A DNA stretch of 64,000 nt. It comes from Platanthera guangdongensis (lineage: Eukaryota > Streptophyta > Magnoliopsida > Asparagales > Orchidaceae). Of the stretch, positions 53,871-64,000 are shown one piece after another. Below the pieces are notes generated by a model. The model was given only the letters and a program-made list of their open reading frames with translations. It did no database searches and was not told the origin of the DNA. Positions within the stretch are counted from its first letter, which is position 1. The number at the start of each line of letters is the position of its first letter. The position numbers were made by a program, and so were the translations under genes. The stretch covers positions 156,883,846 to 156,947,845 of the forward strand of contig CM077147.1 of the NCBI GenBank assembly GCA_039583875.1. The letters run 5' to 3'.

Positions 53871-55740
53871 AACCAAAGCCAGCCAAACTCTATCAACAGG
53901 TGCGCTCCAAGGCGACGAACTTGGACGCACATAACCCTGCTCTAGCAACTCTCGCAATTGCACCTTCAACTCTGTCATCTCTCTTAGCGCTATCCGATAG
54001 GGGGAGCGTGACACCGATTTGGCACCCGGTACGAGCTCTATAGTAAAGTCTATCTCCTGCTGAGGAGGGGCTCCTGGGAGATCATCTAGGAACACATCGG
54101 GATACTCAGACACAACTGGGATACTGTCAAGACTTGGCTTAGGCAGCGAAGTATGCATTAATGTGACAAACAGCTCTACCCCAGCCCGAACTGCCTTAAA
54201 CACCTGAAGGGCCGACATCAAAACTTTCCCTGACCCCTTCAAGCCCGCAAAAGTAGTTTCCCGATCAGTGTTCAGTCCCAACTTAACTTCCTTACGGTTG
54301 CAGTCAATGCATGCACCCTGCTCCGAGAGCCAATCCATACCGAATATTTCGTCGACCTCCACTAACGGTAGAACCAACGCTCGCAAATCAAACTCCTGGT
54401 CTCCAATCCGAATCTTCGCTACGTAGACCCTATCCGCGCGCATTGAGCACCCATTGGGCAACAACACATCCAACTTGTCTTTTGCCATCGAAGACGGAAC
54501 CCCGATGTGCGATAAGAATTTTTCGGACAAGAAGGAATGCGATGCTCCCGTATCAAACAGGTCTTTCGCCGGAAACTCAAAGATTAACACAAAGCCTGTG
54601 ACCATGTACGCTTGCTTTATGGCCTCTTGTAGACCCAGGTTGTAGACTCTAGGCTGGGCTGGAGCATGATGGGATGCGGTTGACTCCACCACCTTCCCTT
54701 TCTCCTCATAAGTCGCTCCAGGATTCCTCTCGGACTTTGAACGTCCGCTCCAACACTCACGAGCAAAGTGCCCCGTCTTCCCGCAGTTGTAGCAAGCTCC
54801 TGGGACTCGATTTGTAGTTGCCCCCGACGCATCAGCCGAAGGGGCTGAGTTCGAAGTCCTCCGCTTCTTGTTCCATTTGCGGAAACTTGACTTGTTATTT
54901 GGCACCATGAATTCAGACTTCTTTTCTCCCGGGTCCTTCTTCTCTTGAACTTTCTTAACAACCTTCTCCAACGATCGGGCCGAATTGACCAAGGCTAGGA
55001 AGCCTTGCGCCTTAGGCCCATCAAGTAGTAGCTGAAGATCATCGCGTAGACCTTCATAAAATCGGTTGGTCTTCCATTCTTCTTCCATAAACGTAGCACC
55101 AGCATACCGACCCAACCGTGTGAACTCATGTAGATACTCGTCTACGCTTCTGGATCCCTGAGTCAACCCAAGAAATTGGTTCTCCATCTCCAACTTCTGA
55201 GCAGAGGGTACAAATCTGGCTAGGAACAATCTTGAAAATTCCTCCATAAGCACATCAGCAAGCTGCCTACCCACTAAGAGATGAAACTCCAACTCATCCC
55301 ACCACAGCCTCGCTTCACCAACCAAACGAAAAGTCGCTATGGTGGTCTTCTGCCACTCCTCAGTTAATGTGGCCGTCAGGACCCTCTTCATAGAAGAGAG
55401 CCAGTCCTCAGCTTGAGCTGGCGTTCCAACCCCATCGAACCTCGGAGGATTAAAGCCCATCACATGCTTTAGATGCTTCTCCATAGCTCTCCTCGGCTCT
55501 ACTAGATCAACTGCTGCGCGCTCCACCACTCTCGGCTCTGCCGCCCTCACCGGTTATTGCTCATTCGCAGGAGGTGCATGATGCATTTGCCCTGCAGGTT
55601 GGGCATTTATCATTGGAAATACAGCTTCAGCAACCATCCTGATGGTTTCCGCTGAAGGAGGTGTTGTAGGCACGTCCCTTGGTGCACTACTTTCCGCTGA
55701 TTGCAGACGCTTTGACTGACCAGCACCGCTCCTAGCTGCC
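53868..55740 (-). pseudogene. gag: Element G Gag-protease, fused to integrase by loss of RT-RNase H
   Basis: An open stretch of 560 codons (55550-53868) holds a gypsy Gag domain (GEARLWWDELEF, SVDEYLHEFTRLGRYAGA), zinc knuckle CYNCGKTGHFAREC (about residue 253), protease with an intact DTGASHSF triad (about 337) and the RT entry motif [11 protein letters not shown] (about 540). The next residues, DRVWLALV, belong to the integrase region, so RT and RNase H are missing. Reading continues in phase except for one TAG. Upstream Gag codons (to about 55735) precede an in-frame TAA near 55555. Confidence 0.85.
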
Positions 55741-55946
55741 TATAGTAGAAAAGACACACGATTAGACGACAAACAAATTGCTAAAAGCAATCATTGGAAC
55801 ACTCAGATTCCACAAAACAAGTGTATTTTTCATTCCTAAGTGGACATTCATGGGTTCTTTTTGATGTTATAACGATGACACACACATGTGCTCACCACCC
55901 CTTAAAAGAATTCGCCCACGAATTCCTTTAAGTCTGACCATAACCA

Positions 55947-55960
55947 GAAGTCTGATACCA
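55947..55960 (-). promoter_or_regulatory. Element G primer binding site
   Basis: The minus strand reads TGGTATCAGACTTC, 3 nt (ATT) from the 5' LTR. The first ten bases match the initiator-Met PBS. Confidence 0.85.
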
Positions 55961-55963
55961 AAT

Positions 55964-57762
55964 TATAACACCCTCATTCGTCATATGGCATATAACAGAA
56001 GGTCCAGCTGGAACCTGACGCCATATACCACAGACAGTCGGAAAGGTTACATAAGAATATTCAAACTATCCAATTAAGACTACTCGTCCTACACAGAGCA
56101 TTCTAGCGGAAGCTTTTAAAGTTGAAAAACCCAAAACTTAAATCCAATAAATATAAATGTCCACAACCACAACCACAGGAATGAAATAATAATACACTAA
56201 AAGAAAATTGGCCTTATGGTCTTACCGAGGTTCACTTGATAAATTGTGTCTTACATACATCGGCTCGCAGGCCGTCCACACATGACAAAGTAAAAAACAA
56301 CTATTCTTTACGGCCTTCGAGGGCCAGTATGACAATCATGTGCTCCAGCCCACTATTTTGCACTCGATTCCGCAGCACCTGCAAGCAACATTCTACCGCA
56401 CGGTGGCAAACAAAGCAACGGTCAGCCAAAAGCCGACCAAATTAAAACGACCCCGCCCCTTACTCAGGATGGCGGTGCTCTTTCCCTGCATATCATTAGC
56501 CCAATAAAACAATTAAGAGCAATTTTACTATGCCACTGGTGTAGGCTTGAATGGCCAAACACCCCGTTCACTCAGGGCACATTAACGGTGAATCCTGACA
56601 CTTAAGCGTCTTCACCACCATCCCAAAGATGGCAACCATGTGAGCATTTAGCCTTTCTGACCACCATCTAAGGCTCCCAAATATGCCAACGGCCAGTCCC
56701 CTTTTCAAGTCTCTCGCACCGAACCAAATAGCCTAGGTCCGATTCCACTTGCCCGTTGCTCAAGCCGCCTAGACAATTTAAGTACTATGCGCGGGCCAAG
56801 CTTCTCTCGGATCCCAACATTTCCAAACAATCACATAACCCAGTTAAGTTCAAGGCCGGTTCTCAGACCGCCAAGTTAGCAGAACGACGATTCCACTCAG
56901 TTTTCCGGGCGCGCCTTGGAGCTAACCTCCAAGGATCGCTGCTGCAATCTACCGCGTAGAAACCCGAAAACCCAAAGCATGGTGTCTTCTCTGGCAAAAC
57001 ATATCAAATGCAACATCACCGATCCAGACAGTACACGTCCGGGTAGGCTTCACACACAATTCCTATGTCCGTACTAACGATTCCGAACTCTATATGCAAC
57101 ACGAGGGGGACTATTCACATCAACCCCAAGGAACACCACGCACTCACCGTACACTCGCGGGAGCGGGATTCCCCATGCAGAAAGGAAGATCTTCACATGC
57201 TCAAGTTGAGAATCATTACCCTTTAAGTCCACTTTGGCGCCATAGAAAAACTACACGGACAGAACTTTTCACAACGAACTTCCCTCCACGGATTCGCTCT
57301 CAGATTTCAAAATGGTGCTCTGATGCTCCGCTGGTGGCCGGAATCATCCCTCTTCTTCCTCCTCTCTCTAACAACTTGGAAAGAGAAAGCCTTGGATAGA
57401 AATGAGGGATTAACTCCCCTATTCCCGGCCTTAACAAAGCAGGAAATCATCAGGGCCGTTGGATCTTATGTAAAGAAAACGAACGACTCAGATCCGCTCA
57501 AAAATCTCCAGACCTGGGCCGAACACGGCTTGGCACACGGCCGTGTCCTAGTCCGTGTGCCTTGATCCAAGCACGATCGTCGAACAGAAAAAAGACACAC
57601 GGGCAAAGACACGCCCGTGTCGCACCTGACACGCCCATGTCGGGTTCCTCGACACACCCGTGACCGGGGGCGTGTTACCCATAACCGCCACGGCAACGGA
57701 CACGACCCAACCGGACACGGGTACTGACATGGGTAGGCACACGCCCGTGTCAAATGACACGT
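55964..57762 (-). repeat. Element G 5' LTR, truncated by H
   Basis: It starts TATAACACC (TGTAACACC in the sister LTR) and parallels 50438-52230. Its CACGCCCGTGTC array starts near 57530. It stops at CACGT (57758-57762), the probable left target duplication of H. Confidence 0.88.
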
Positions 57763-59202
57763 TGTTGCGTGTAAATAAGCAAGCGCACCGGTCGCACAAG
57801 TAATAAAGTTCTGGGAATAAATCCCCGAGTGTCGGTCTCTTGAGGAATGCAATTAGGGTAGAACGACAACAGTACAGAGAATATCGTTATGAGAGTTATA
57901 AATAGAAAAAAGAGGAAATAGAGGACTTGGGAGATTGTAGATGTTTGATCTAATGAACTAGTAAAAGTTATGCGGGTCGAAGGCACCGCTTTGCAAGGTG
58001 GAGTGGGTTTGTCGGCTGCAATGCCGAACTTCAGTTGGGCGAGTGGAAGGGAAGCTAATGGATTGCAGTGTTCTTTTATGGAGTGCAATCGGACAAGACA
58101 CGGGAATGAAGTGGATGTCGGGTGAGCGAGGCACATTCACAGATAATACTCACAAGCATAATAAGATACTAACATACCATTAGTTATAAAATAAACTTCA
58201 TGTTCGTGGATGGAAGTATTCATTACACTGCTCAAAACATTCCATACTACAGAGGAAGGGGAAGAGGAGTAAACCAAAAGTGAGTGAAGATCCACCGTAG
58301 GTCGTGGCCGGAGTAGCGAGTTGTCAATCCGCTTTCGGGCTAAGTCCAAGGAGGCTTCCGGTACCAACGAGCTGTCACCTCGAAGGCCTTCAAGTCCGTT
58401 CTCTTGGTTATCTACTTCACCAACTCCACAGGAAAGCTTGGAGTTGAAGTCATCAATGGCCTAGGGCTTTGCCAGAGAGTTGAAAAGCTTTGGAGTAGTT
58501 GGCAATGGCCTCCCGACGAAGGTTGAGGTGATGGAGCAGCTGGAGAAGTGAAATGGCGATTCCCGCGCACTCTCCGATCACAGCAAATGACAGGCGTTGA
58601 CCTAAATCGCGGAGCAGGGCCTTAAATACAGAGGCAGCAGAAGCAGTGTGCACGATCAGTGGCGCACGACCAGTGGTCGTGCGCACTGTAGGTCGATGAT
58701 CGTGCGACCTTTCCAAATAGACCTGCAACCTGGACAAGAAGCATCAACAAAAATGCGCACGAGCAGTGGCGCACGACCAGTGGTCGTGCGCACTACGGCC
58801 AGTGCTCGTGCGATTACCGAGATAGGATTAGGAAAAAGGGAATGTAATGCGCACGATCAGTGGCGCACGACCAGTGGTCGTGCGCAATAAGTCCAGTGGT
58901 CGTGCGCAGTATTCCTGCAACGTCGGTGTCTCCCGAGCGGTTCCGGAGCACGCACACGACCACTGTACTAGCAGAAGGGGCAGATAGGCCACCAGAACAT
59001 GCACACCACATCCCCGAGATAGGGCTAAAGAATAACAACAATATAAAAACACAGAAAGCACACAGAAACGGGCCTACAGTGCACTTAATCGTGAAATAGG
59101 TACATAAGCACATATAAGCAATAAAGGCTCTCAAGTGTAGTGCTAAGACGATAAAACTAGCCCAGATGAGTCCAAAAATCAGTGTAAAATGTGGACTCAT
59201 CA
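57763..59202 (-). repeat. Element H 3' LTR (1440 bp)
   Basis: It runs from TGTTGCGTG (TGATGCGTG in the sister) to GACTCATCA. Minus-strand TATA-like sequence lies near 58621-58629 (TATTTAAGG). An inverted-word array lies upstream in U3. Confidence 0.88.
58640..58960. repeat. GCGCACGACCA inverted-word array in U3 of H
   Basis: A 23-bp palindrome with perfect 11-bp arms (GCGCACGACCA, central G, TGGTCGTGCGC) occurs at 58662-58684, 58769-58791 and 58863-58885. Each is preceded by a CACGATCAGT or CACGAGCAGT half-word. Further GTCGTGCGC and GCACGACCAC words follow. Confidence 0.93.
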
Positions 59203-59217
59203 TACCCCCAGACTTAA
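59203..59217 (-). promoter_or_regulatory. Element H polypurine tract
   Basis: The minus strand reads TTAAGTCTGGGGGTA directly before the 3' LTR, the form typical of Athila-group elements. Confidence 0.85.
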
Positions 59218-61544
59218 CCATTTGCACGTCCCGAGCAAATCATTACTCCGTGGACTAGAAGATAGCTAACTGGCTCAGAAATTTCAAAAAGAAGTAAGAC
59301 GAGAAATCAAATATATCATGAGTATAGAAGATATAATAGAAAAACTTTTTAATTATACAACGTAGTTTAAAATATTCGACAGATGTAAATAAATATTGTA
59401 ATTGCTCAAAATTAGAATTCTGGAGAATCTTGCGATCATGTGGAGGAAGAAAGTAGGCAGACCACTAAGGTGAGCATTGCTAAAGTTCGGGACTCAGGAT
59501 CACCTCCAAAGGAATCCACCAATGTCGGGGACCATACGCTTGCACGTTCACAGTCTCTCCACGGTGCGGGTTAGACTCAAGCATGAATCAGTAGGACTTG
59601 TAGGAGGAAATGGGGCTTAGGCGACGGCTTGGTAGTCAAAGATAAACATGAAGGCTCTATGCAACCAAAGCGAGCGAAAACAATACAAACCAAAACAACC
59701 ACTTAGAAATGAATGGGGCACACGCCCCCAGACTTAGCTTGAAATCCGGGTGTGAACCCGGCTGAACCCGACCAAAATCAAGAAAGAGGATGGGGATCGA
59801 AATCTCAAAGCAATTCTTTCATATTTTTCTCTCTTTTGCGCGAGTCGGCTTTTTATTTTCATAAATTTTGTTTTCTTTTCTGCGCTAGCAATCCCCAAAC
59901 GGAGCAATCAAAACGTGAATAAATTCAGCACCCCTAAAACAATGTCCACTTATCACAACCTCGGCAAAACAGTAAATACAAATCAGCTCAAGCATTTGAT
60001 TGCGATTGTGGGTTTAGCTTCAGGCCTTGGTGAAAGTGAGTGGAGCGGGATCAAAGTAAGGGTAGGCACAAATTTGGCATGCAACGGTTAACAGGTAGGA
60101 ATGGCTAAACAAGGATCAAACTAGCCAAAATGAAGGCCTACATCATGCTCACGCTTGACTAACCGTGCACCAATGCTTCGAGAGTAGCTTAGGGCAAGTT
60201 CTTAGTCACCGAGAAAGATGATCCTTCCTCCCGACTCGAGCAATACGAGGCTAGTGGCGGATACACACATTTCTACAACATCGTTCGATTATCCCAGATT
60301 CAGATTTTGACCAGTACAAACAATATTTACGTTTGCAGAAAAAAATAAATCTACGAGCGTAAAGAAAAATTAATTCTATCATAACTCTACACAAACCATG
60401 AGTATTCGATTAGGAGCACTGCATGAGTTTCGAACTACTCAATCCTGAAATCCTAAGCCAGTACCACTATTTTAAAGTTTACACAAAAGCAATAAATTTG
60501 ACTCGGGTTGTGCACGTGGGTAAGAGCGCACTCGTGTGGATGATTCAGTATGTGCAACATAAAGCAAGAAATAAGTAAACAAGAAACTGGTATGCAACAG
60601 AAAGTGTGGTGAAGTGACCACATGCATGCTCCCCCCCAGACTTAAAATCAACAACTAGTAAAAACTAGCAAGTCATATTTGATAAACAGCTAGGGTAGGA
60701 AGTACCTATGCTCAAAATTGAGCATACCAGTCGTGCAATTAGATGTCCAATTGCGGCCATGTTGCTGCGCCTCAAATATTCCTGCACCTGTGATTGAGGG
60801 ATTCCAGCCAAACAAAATATGGAAACAGGAATATATGAATATATAAAAAGAAATCAAAACACAGCATAGGACCAAACGGTCCAACTTGGGTTGTCTCCTG
60901 AAAGCCCTTTTGTTTACCGTCCTTAAGGTGGACCAAATACCTGTATTAGCAGTTCAAAAAGAGAGTTCTTGGCTGTAGCAAAAGGAAACAAAATTAAAAG
61001 TAGAGCAACCAGCATTCAACAAGTAGCGAGAAAGAGGATGGAAAGAGGAATGAGGGTGGCACAATCAGCTATAAGTAGATTTATGGTAAGTCTCCCCGGT
61101 GGGATGCGAGAGAACAGCGGAGTGTCTTTTTGCATTCGGGGTAGGCATTGTCCCATTACTGCGAGTGCACTCTTTCTCGCGCCGGAAGGCAGCGTAGCGC
61201 TCTCCGCGTAAACGCTTGGCCTCTTTCAGTTTCTCCACCGTGGGAGACTTCCAATGGAGGTAGGCTGTGGGGTTTCCTGGTGTCGTGGTTTGTGGCGGCC
61301 TATCCGGCACCGTGACGGCAACCGGATCTGCCCAAGCTACAGATCGCTTAACAGAATTATACAAATTAGTGTCCAGGGATTTCTCCCGAATAAAACTTGG
61401 TTCGCCATGCTCAACAACAGAGTTGGCTGGCAGTAGAACGGTAGCCGTGGCTTTGGTACAATTGATCCCCTCGTGGATCAGTAGCTCTTGCTTCTCATCG
61501 ACTTCCTAAGGGAGTCCTTTCTTTGGCGTCTCCTCCAGATGTGC
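59218..61544 (-). other. Long non-coding 3' interior of H with two extra PPT-like sites
   Basis: About 2.3 kb lies where RT, RNase H and integrase would be expected, with no recognisable domain on either strand. PPT-like copies occur at 59724-59738 (GCTAAGTCTGGGGGC) and 60633-60645 (TTAAGTCTGGGGG), minus strand. Athila elements often have a long 3' non-coding part, but loss of pol is also required here. Confidence 0.7.
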
Positions 61545-62132
61545 TTACAATGCGGGGAGACCTGAATCCAGCTTGATATCTGTGACACTCAGAGAATTGT
61601 TATTTTGGATGGGAGAAGAATGTATGGATGTGTTATCGAGGGTGGACTCTTCGTTTGGCCAAGTGACACGGCCTTTGGAAAAGTCGAGGGATGTGCCACT
61701 GGCTGTTAGGAATGGGACTCCTAATATAGGAATGGAGTTATTGTCCTGTGGTCCCAAAACCTGGAAGTCAGTGGTGATACTTGTGCCGTTAACCTCGATT
61801 TCAACGTCCCGAACACCGCCCTCAGTGTCAACCAAATTGCCATTAGCTAAGATAAGCGATTTCCGATTTTCAATGTCAACTTGTAACTGCATCTTCGCAA
61901 CATCTTGCAAAGTGAGTATGTTGCTGGACGCCCCGGAATCACATAATGTTGGAGTTTCGATGTAATTGATTTTACAATTAATGACAAGTTCGTTGCGGTT
62001 TCCCGAAGTGTCCTCCCCAAGGCGCTTTCCCTGTTCATGGGGGTTCTTTTCGGTGTTGCTCGGTAAGGTGCCTTGGGTGCGCTCAGAAACCACTTGAGCC
62101 AATTGGCCCAATTGTGCCTCCAGTTTGCGCAT
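61545..62132 (-). pseudogene. Element H protease region
   Basis: A retropepsin-like domain is readable: PTLCDSGASSNILTLQDVAK, with the triad as DSG, then ILGVPFLTASGTSLDF, the usual C-terminal part of gypsy proteases. The Gag C-terminus MRKLEAQLGQLAQ precedes it. An in-frame TAG near 62133 separates it from gag. Confidence 0.8.
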
Positions 62133-62208
62133 CTAGGCGGTCTGATTTGTCATGTTGGTTTGGGAAATCTTAACGAACTTCTCGAACATCTCTTCCAAAG
62201 AATTTTTC

Positions 62209-63416
62209 TTAACGATAGGGGGGCCCTTGGGAATAATTCGGTTGAGGCGGCCGCGGTTGGCTGCCAGAAGCATATGCATCGTTTTGATGCTGCCCCGGTT
62301 GCCATCTTTGGCCAGATGTGTTAGGATTCCAAGAAAAGTTGGGGTGATTTCTCACCCCCGGGTTGTAAGTATTCCCGTAAGGCACTCCCCTGTTTTGATT
62401 GGCAACAAAATTAACGGACTCATTCAGAAACAAAGATTCGTCTGGTACCTCAACTCCTAAGCATTCAAAGCTGTGATGATAGGTGCTTCCGCACCCTTGA
62501 CATGAGATTGCCATCACTAGGGCGGCAGGAGCAGGCTTGTGGATATCCAAGGCAAACACTCCACTGGTGCTTCGTGGGATGTTTCTTCCAGCGGTCCAGT
62601 AAGCACTGTGGGTGGCGGTGTCTTGTAAGACTTTCAGAGCATCATCTGGAGCAAGATTCATGATGGTTCCTCCGGAGGCAGCATCGATCATGGCTCGGTG
62701 GTGGGGATCAATAGCAAAGTAGAAACTTTCGACAAGATTCCACGTTTGGAATCCATGATTATGGCACTTCCTCAGCAGCTCGTTAAAACGCTCCCAAACT
62801 TCGGCTAAACTTTCTTGATCGGCTTGCCGGAAGTTGGCTATTGCGCGCCTCATGCTCACGATCCGATCCACTAGATGGAACTTAGCTAGGAATTTTGTGG
62901 TCAAAGCCTCCCAGGTGGGGGTTATTCCAGGTGGGAGGGAGTGAATCCATGTCTTGGCTTTGTCCCTTAATGAAAAAGGGAAGAGGCGGAGCTTGACTGT
63001 TTTGTCTGGGATTCCAGCGTAGCGGAACGTGGCGCAGATTTCGGAGAATTCTGTAAGGTGAAGATGGGCATCTTCAGTGGCCATTCCGGAGAACTGAGCG
63101 TTGTTCCGAATGATATTCAGAATAGCTGGTTTAATCTCGAACTGTGGATTGGTGATAGCAGGTCCGAAACCGGGGTATATTCTCCCGATAGTAGGTGTAG
63201 TATAATCCCTCATGGTGTGGACCTGGGGAGGGTTCACTTCATTTTCGTCGTCATTTCTGTCGACATGAGGTATCCCTCAACTCGGTTGCCTGCATCAATA
63301 TTCAGCTGGTCTCCCATTGGGGCAAAAATGATGGCTGCGGCGCGTCTTCGTGCTAGGAGAGTACGTTCGATCTCTCGGTCATAGGCGACAAAATCTCTTG
63401 TAGCTCGGCCTTGCAT
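62209..63416 (-). pseudogene. gag: Element H Gag (Athila-like, frameshifted)
   Basis: The N-terminus starts at 63416 (DREIERTLLARRRAAAIIFA) and shifts frame near 63240. The main frame (63237-62209, 342 codons) carries the Athila-type Gag: AILNIIRNNAQFSG, LFPFSLRDKAKTWIHS, ESLAEVWERFNELLRKCHNH, IDAASGGTIMN. A single knuckle-like CQGCGSTYHHSFEC follows. It ends at a run of six C (sense) where one base changes the frame; the other frame continues toward protease. Confidence 0.82.
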
Positions 63417-63523
63417 TCACTGTGGCAAACACTACACACTAGAAGGAAACATCAGTCAAAAAGAAACAATACTAACTCTGATAACCATATTTGAAGTAAT
63501 CCGAAGTCGCTCTACAGTTGCAT

Positions 63524-63541
63524 TCCCCGGCAACGGCGCCA
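63524..63541 (-). promoter_or_regulatory. Element H primer binding site
   Basis: The minus strand reads TGGCGCCGTTGCCGGGGA, 6 nt from the 5' LTR tip at 63548. This PBS class is usual in Athila/Tat elements. I believe it pairs with a tRNA-Asp 3' end, but I did not check it. Confidence 0.85.
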
Positions 63542-63547
63542 AAAACT

Positions 63548-64000
63548 TGATGCGTGTAAATCGGCAAGCGCACCGGTCGCACAAGTAATAAAGTTCTGGG
63601 AATAAATCCCCGAGTGTCGGTCTCTTGAGGAATGCAATTAGCGTAGAATGGCAACAGTACAGAGAATATCATTATGAGAGTTATAAATAGAAAAAAGAGG
63701 AAATAGAGGACTTGGTAGATTGTGGATGTTTGATCTACTGAACTAGTAAAAGCTTTGCGGGTCGAAAGCACCGCTTCGCAAGGTGGAGTGGGTTTGTTGG
63801 CCGCAATGCCGAACTTCAGTTGGGCGAGTGGATGGGAAGCTAATGGATTGCAGTGTTCTTGTGTGGAGTGCAATCGGACAAGACATGGGAATGAAGTGGA
63901 TGTGGGGTGAGCGAGGCACATTCACAAACAATACTCACAAACATAAGAAGATACTAACATACCATTAGTTATAAAATAAACTTGATGTTCATGGATGGAA
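63548..64000 (-). repeat. Element H 5' LTR, cut by window edge
   Basis: It begins TGATGCGTGTAAATC and matches 57763-58215 with about 27 differences in about 450 bp. The window ends inside it. Confidence 0.9.

Larger units (their letters stand above)
50438..57762 (-). mobile_element. Element G: Ty3/gypsy lacking RT-RNase H, interrupted by H
   Basis: The left LTR (50438-52409) is the 3' LTR. Then come PPT, integrase, protease and gag, then PBS and the 5' LTR (55964-57762), which H cuts. The LTR halves differ by roughly 6% in the first 240 bp by eye. The interior is only about 3.5 kb because RT-RNase H is absent. Confidence 0.88.
57763..64000 (-). mobile_element. Element H: Athila-like Ty3/gypsy with gag and protease only, continues past window
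   Basis: The left LTR (57763-59202) is the 3' LTR; the 5' LTR starts at 63548 and runs off the window. Athila-like features are the Gag (FPFSLRDKAKTWIHSLPP), the PBS TGGCGCCGTTGCCGGGGA, TGATG..CATCA LTR ends and TAAGTCTGGGGG PPTs. The interior is only about 4.3 kb with no RT or integrase. Aligned parts of the two LTRs differ by about 6% by eye. Confidence 0.85.

Overview
The window is plant nuclear DNA, almost certainly from an angiosperm, made entirely of nested LTR retrotransposons. I found no host gene, tRNA, rRNA or CRISPR array. The plant call rests on Ty1/copia elements of SIRE/Maximus and other plant types, Ty3/gypsy elements with plant-type Gag, and primer binding sites (PBS) matching initiator-Met tRNA (TGGTATCAGAGC). 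One Athila-like element instead has a TGGCGCC-type PBS. The species cannot be named from this sequence.

Layout, left to right. Element A (1-7273, minus) is a SIRE-like copia cut by the left edge. It is followed by two gypsy LTR fragments I-1 and I-2 (7274-8312). Then comes gypsy LTR J (8313-11604, plus), whose PBS is interrupted by gypsy element D (11614 to about 45089, plus). D contains copia E (14132-18899, target-site duplication GTTTC) in gag. D also contains copia B (23784-44136, minus, target-site duplication TGGCG) in integrase. B carries copia C (35897-43373, minus, target-site duplication TCCAG) in its 5' LTR. After D's remnant come a long gypsy LTR F (45090-50183, minus) and an F reverse transcriptase fragment. 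That fragment is interrupted by gypsy G (50438-57762 and beyond, minus). G's 5' LTR is interrupted by Athila-like H (57763 to beyond 64000, minus). Nesting order is J, then D, then {E; B, then C; F, then G, then H}; the D-to-F step is inferred.

State of the genes. C is the youngest: two 1628-bp LTRs with about 27 differences by hand alignment, and one open 1382-codon gag-pol frame. Even so, its protease triad reads DSR and its integrase zinc finger lacks a cysteine. A keeps an open gag but a broken pol. B has a decayed gag-pol plus an additional downstream ORF at the SIRE env-like position. D is heavily mutated and has a tandem RT-RNase H duplication. G has lost RT-RNase H by an in-frame deletion. 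E lacks a recognisable gag. H has gag and protease only.

The most unusual theme is that every LTR family here has its own dense array of short, mostly CpG-containing inverted words. Where a TATA-like box can be placed, most of the array lies upstream of it in U3. Words include GTGTCGACAC (A, B), TTCGTCGA..TCGACGAA (B, and D's 3' end), GACACG-CC-CGTGTC (G), AGACCG-GG-CGGTCT (E), GTCCGC/GCGGAC (C), GCGCACGACCA with 11-bp arms (H), ACTCGA..TCGAGT (J) and TTGACC/GGTCAA (F). In A and B the words also occur outside the LTR, and in B they occur inside gag coding sequence.
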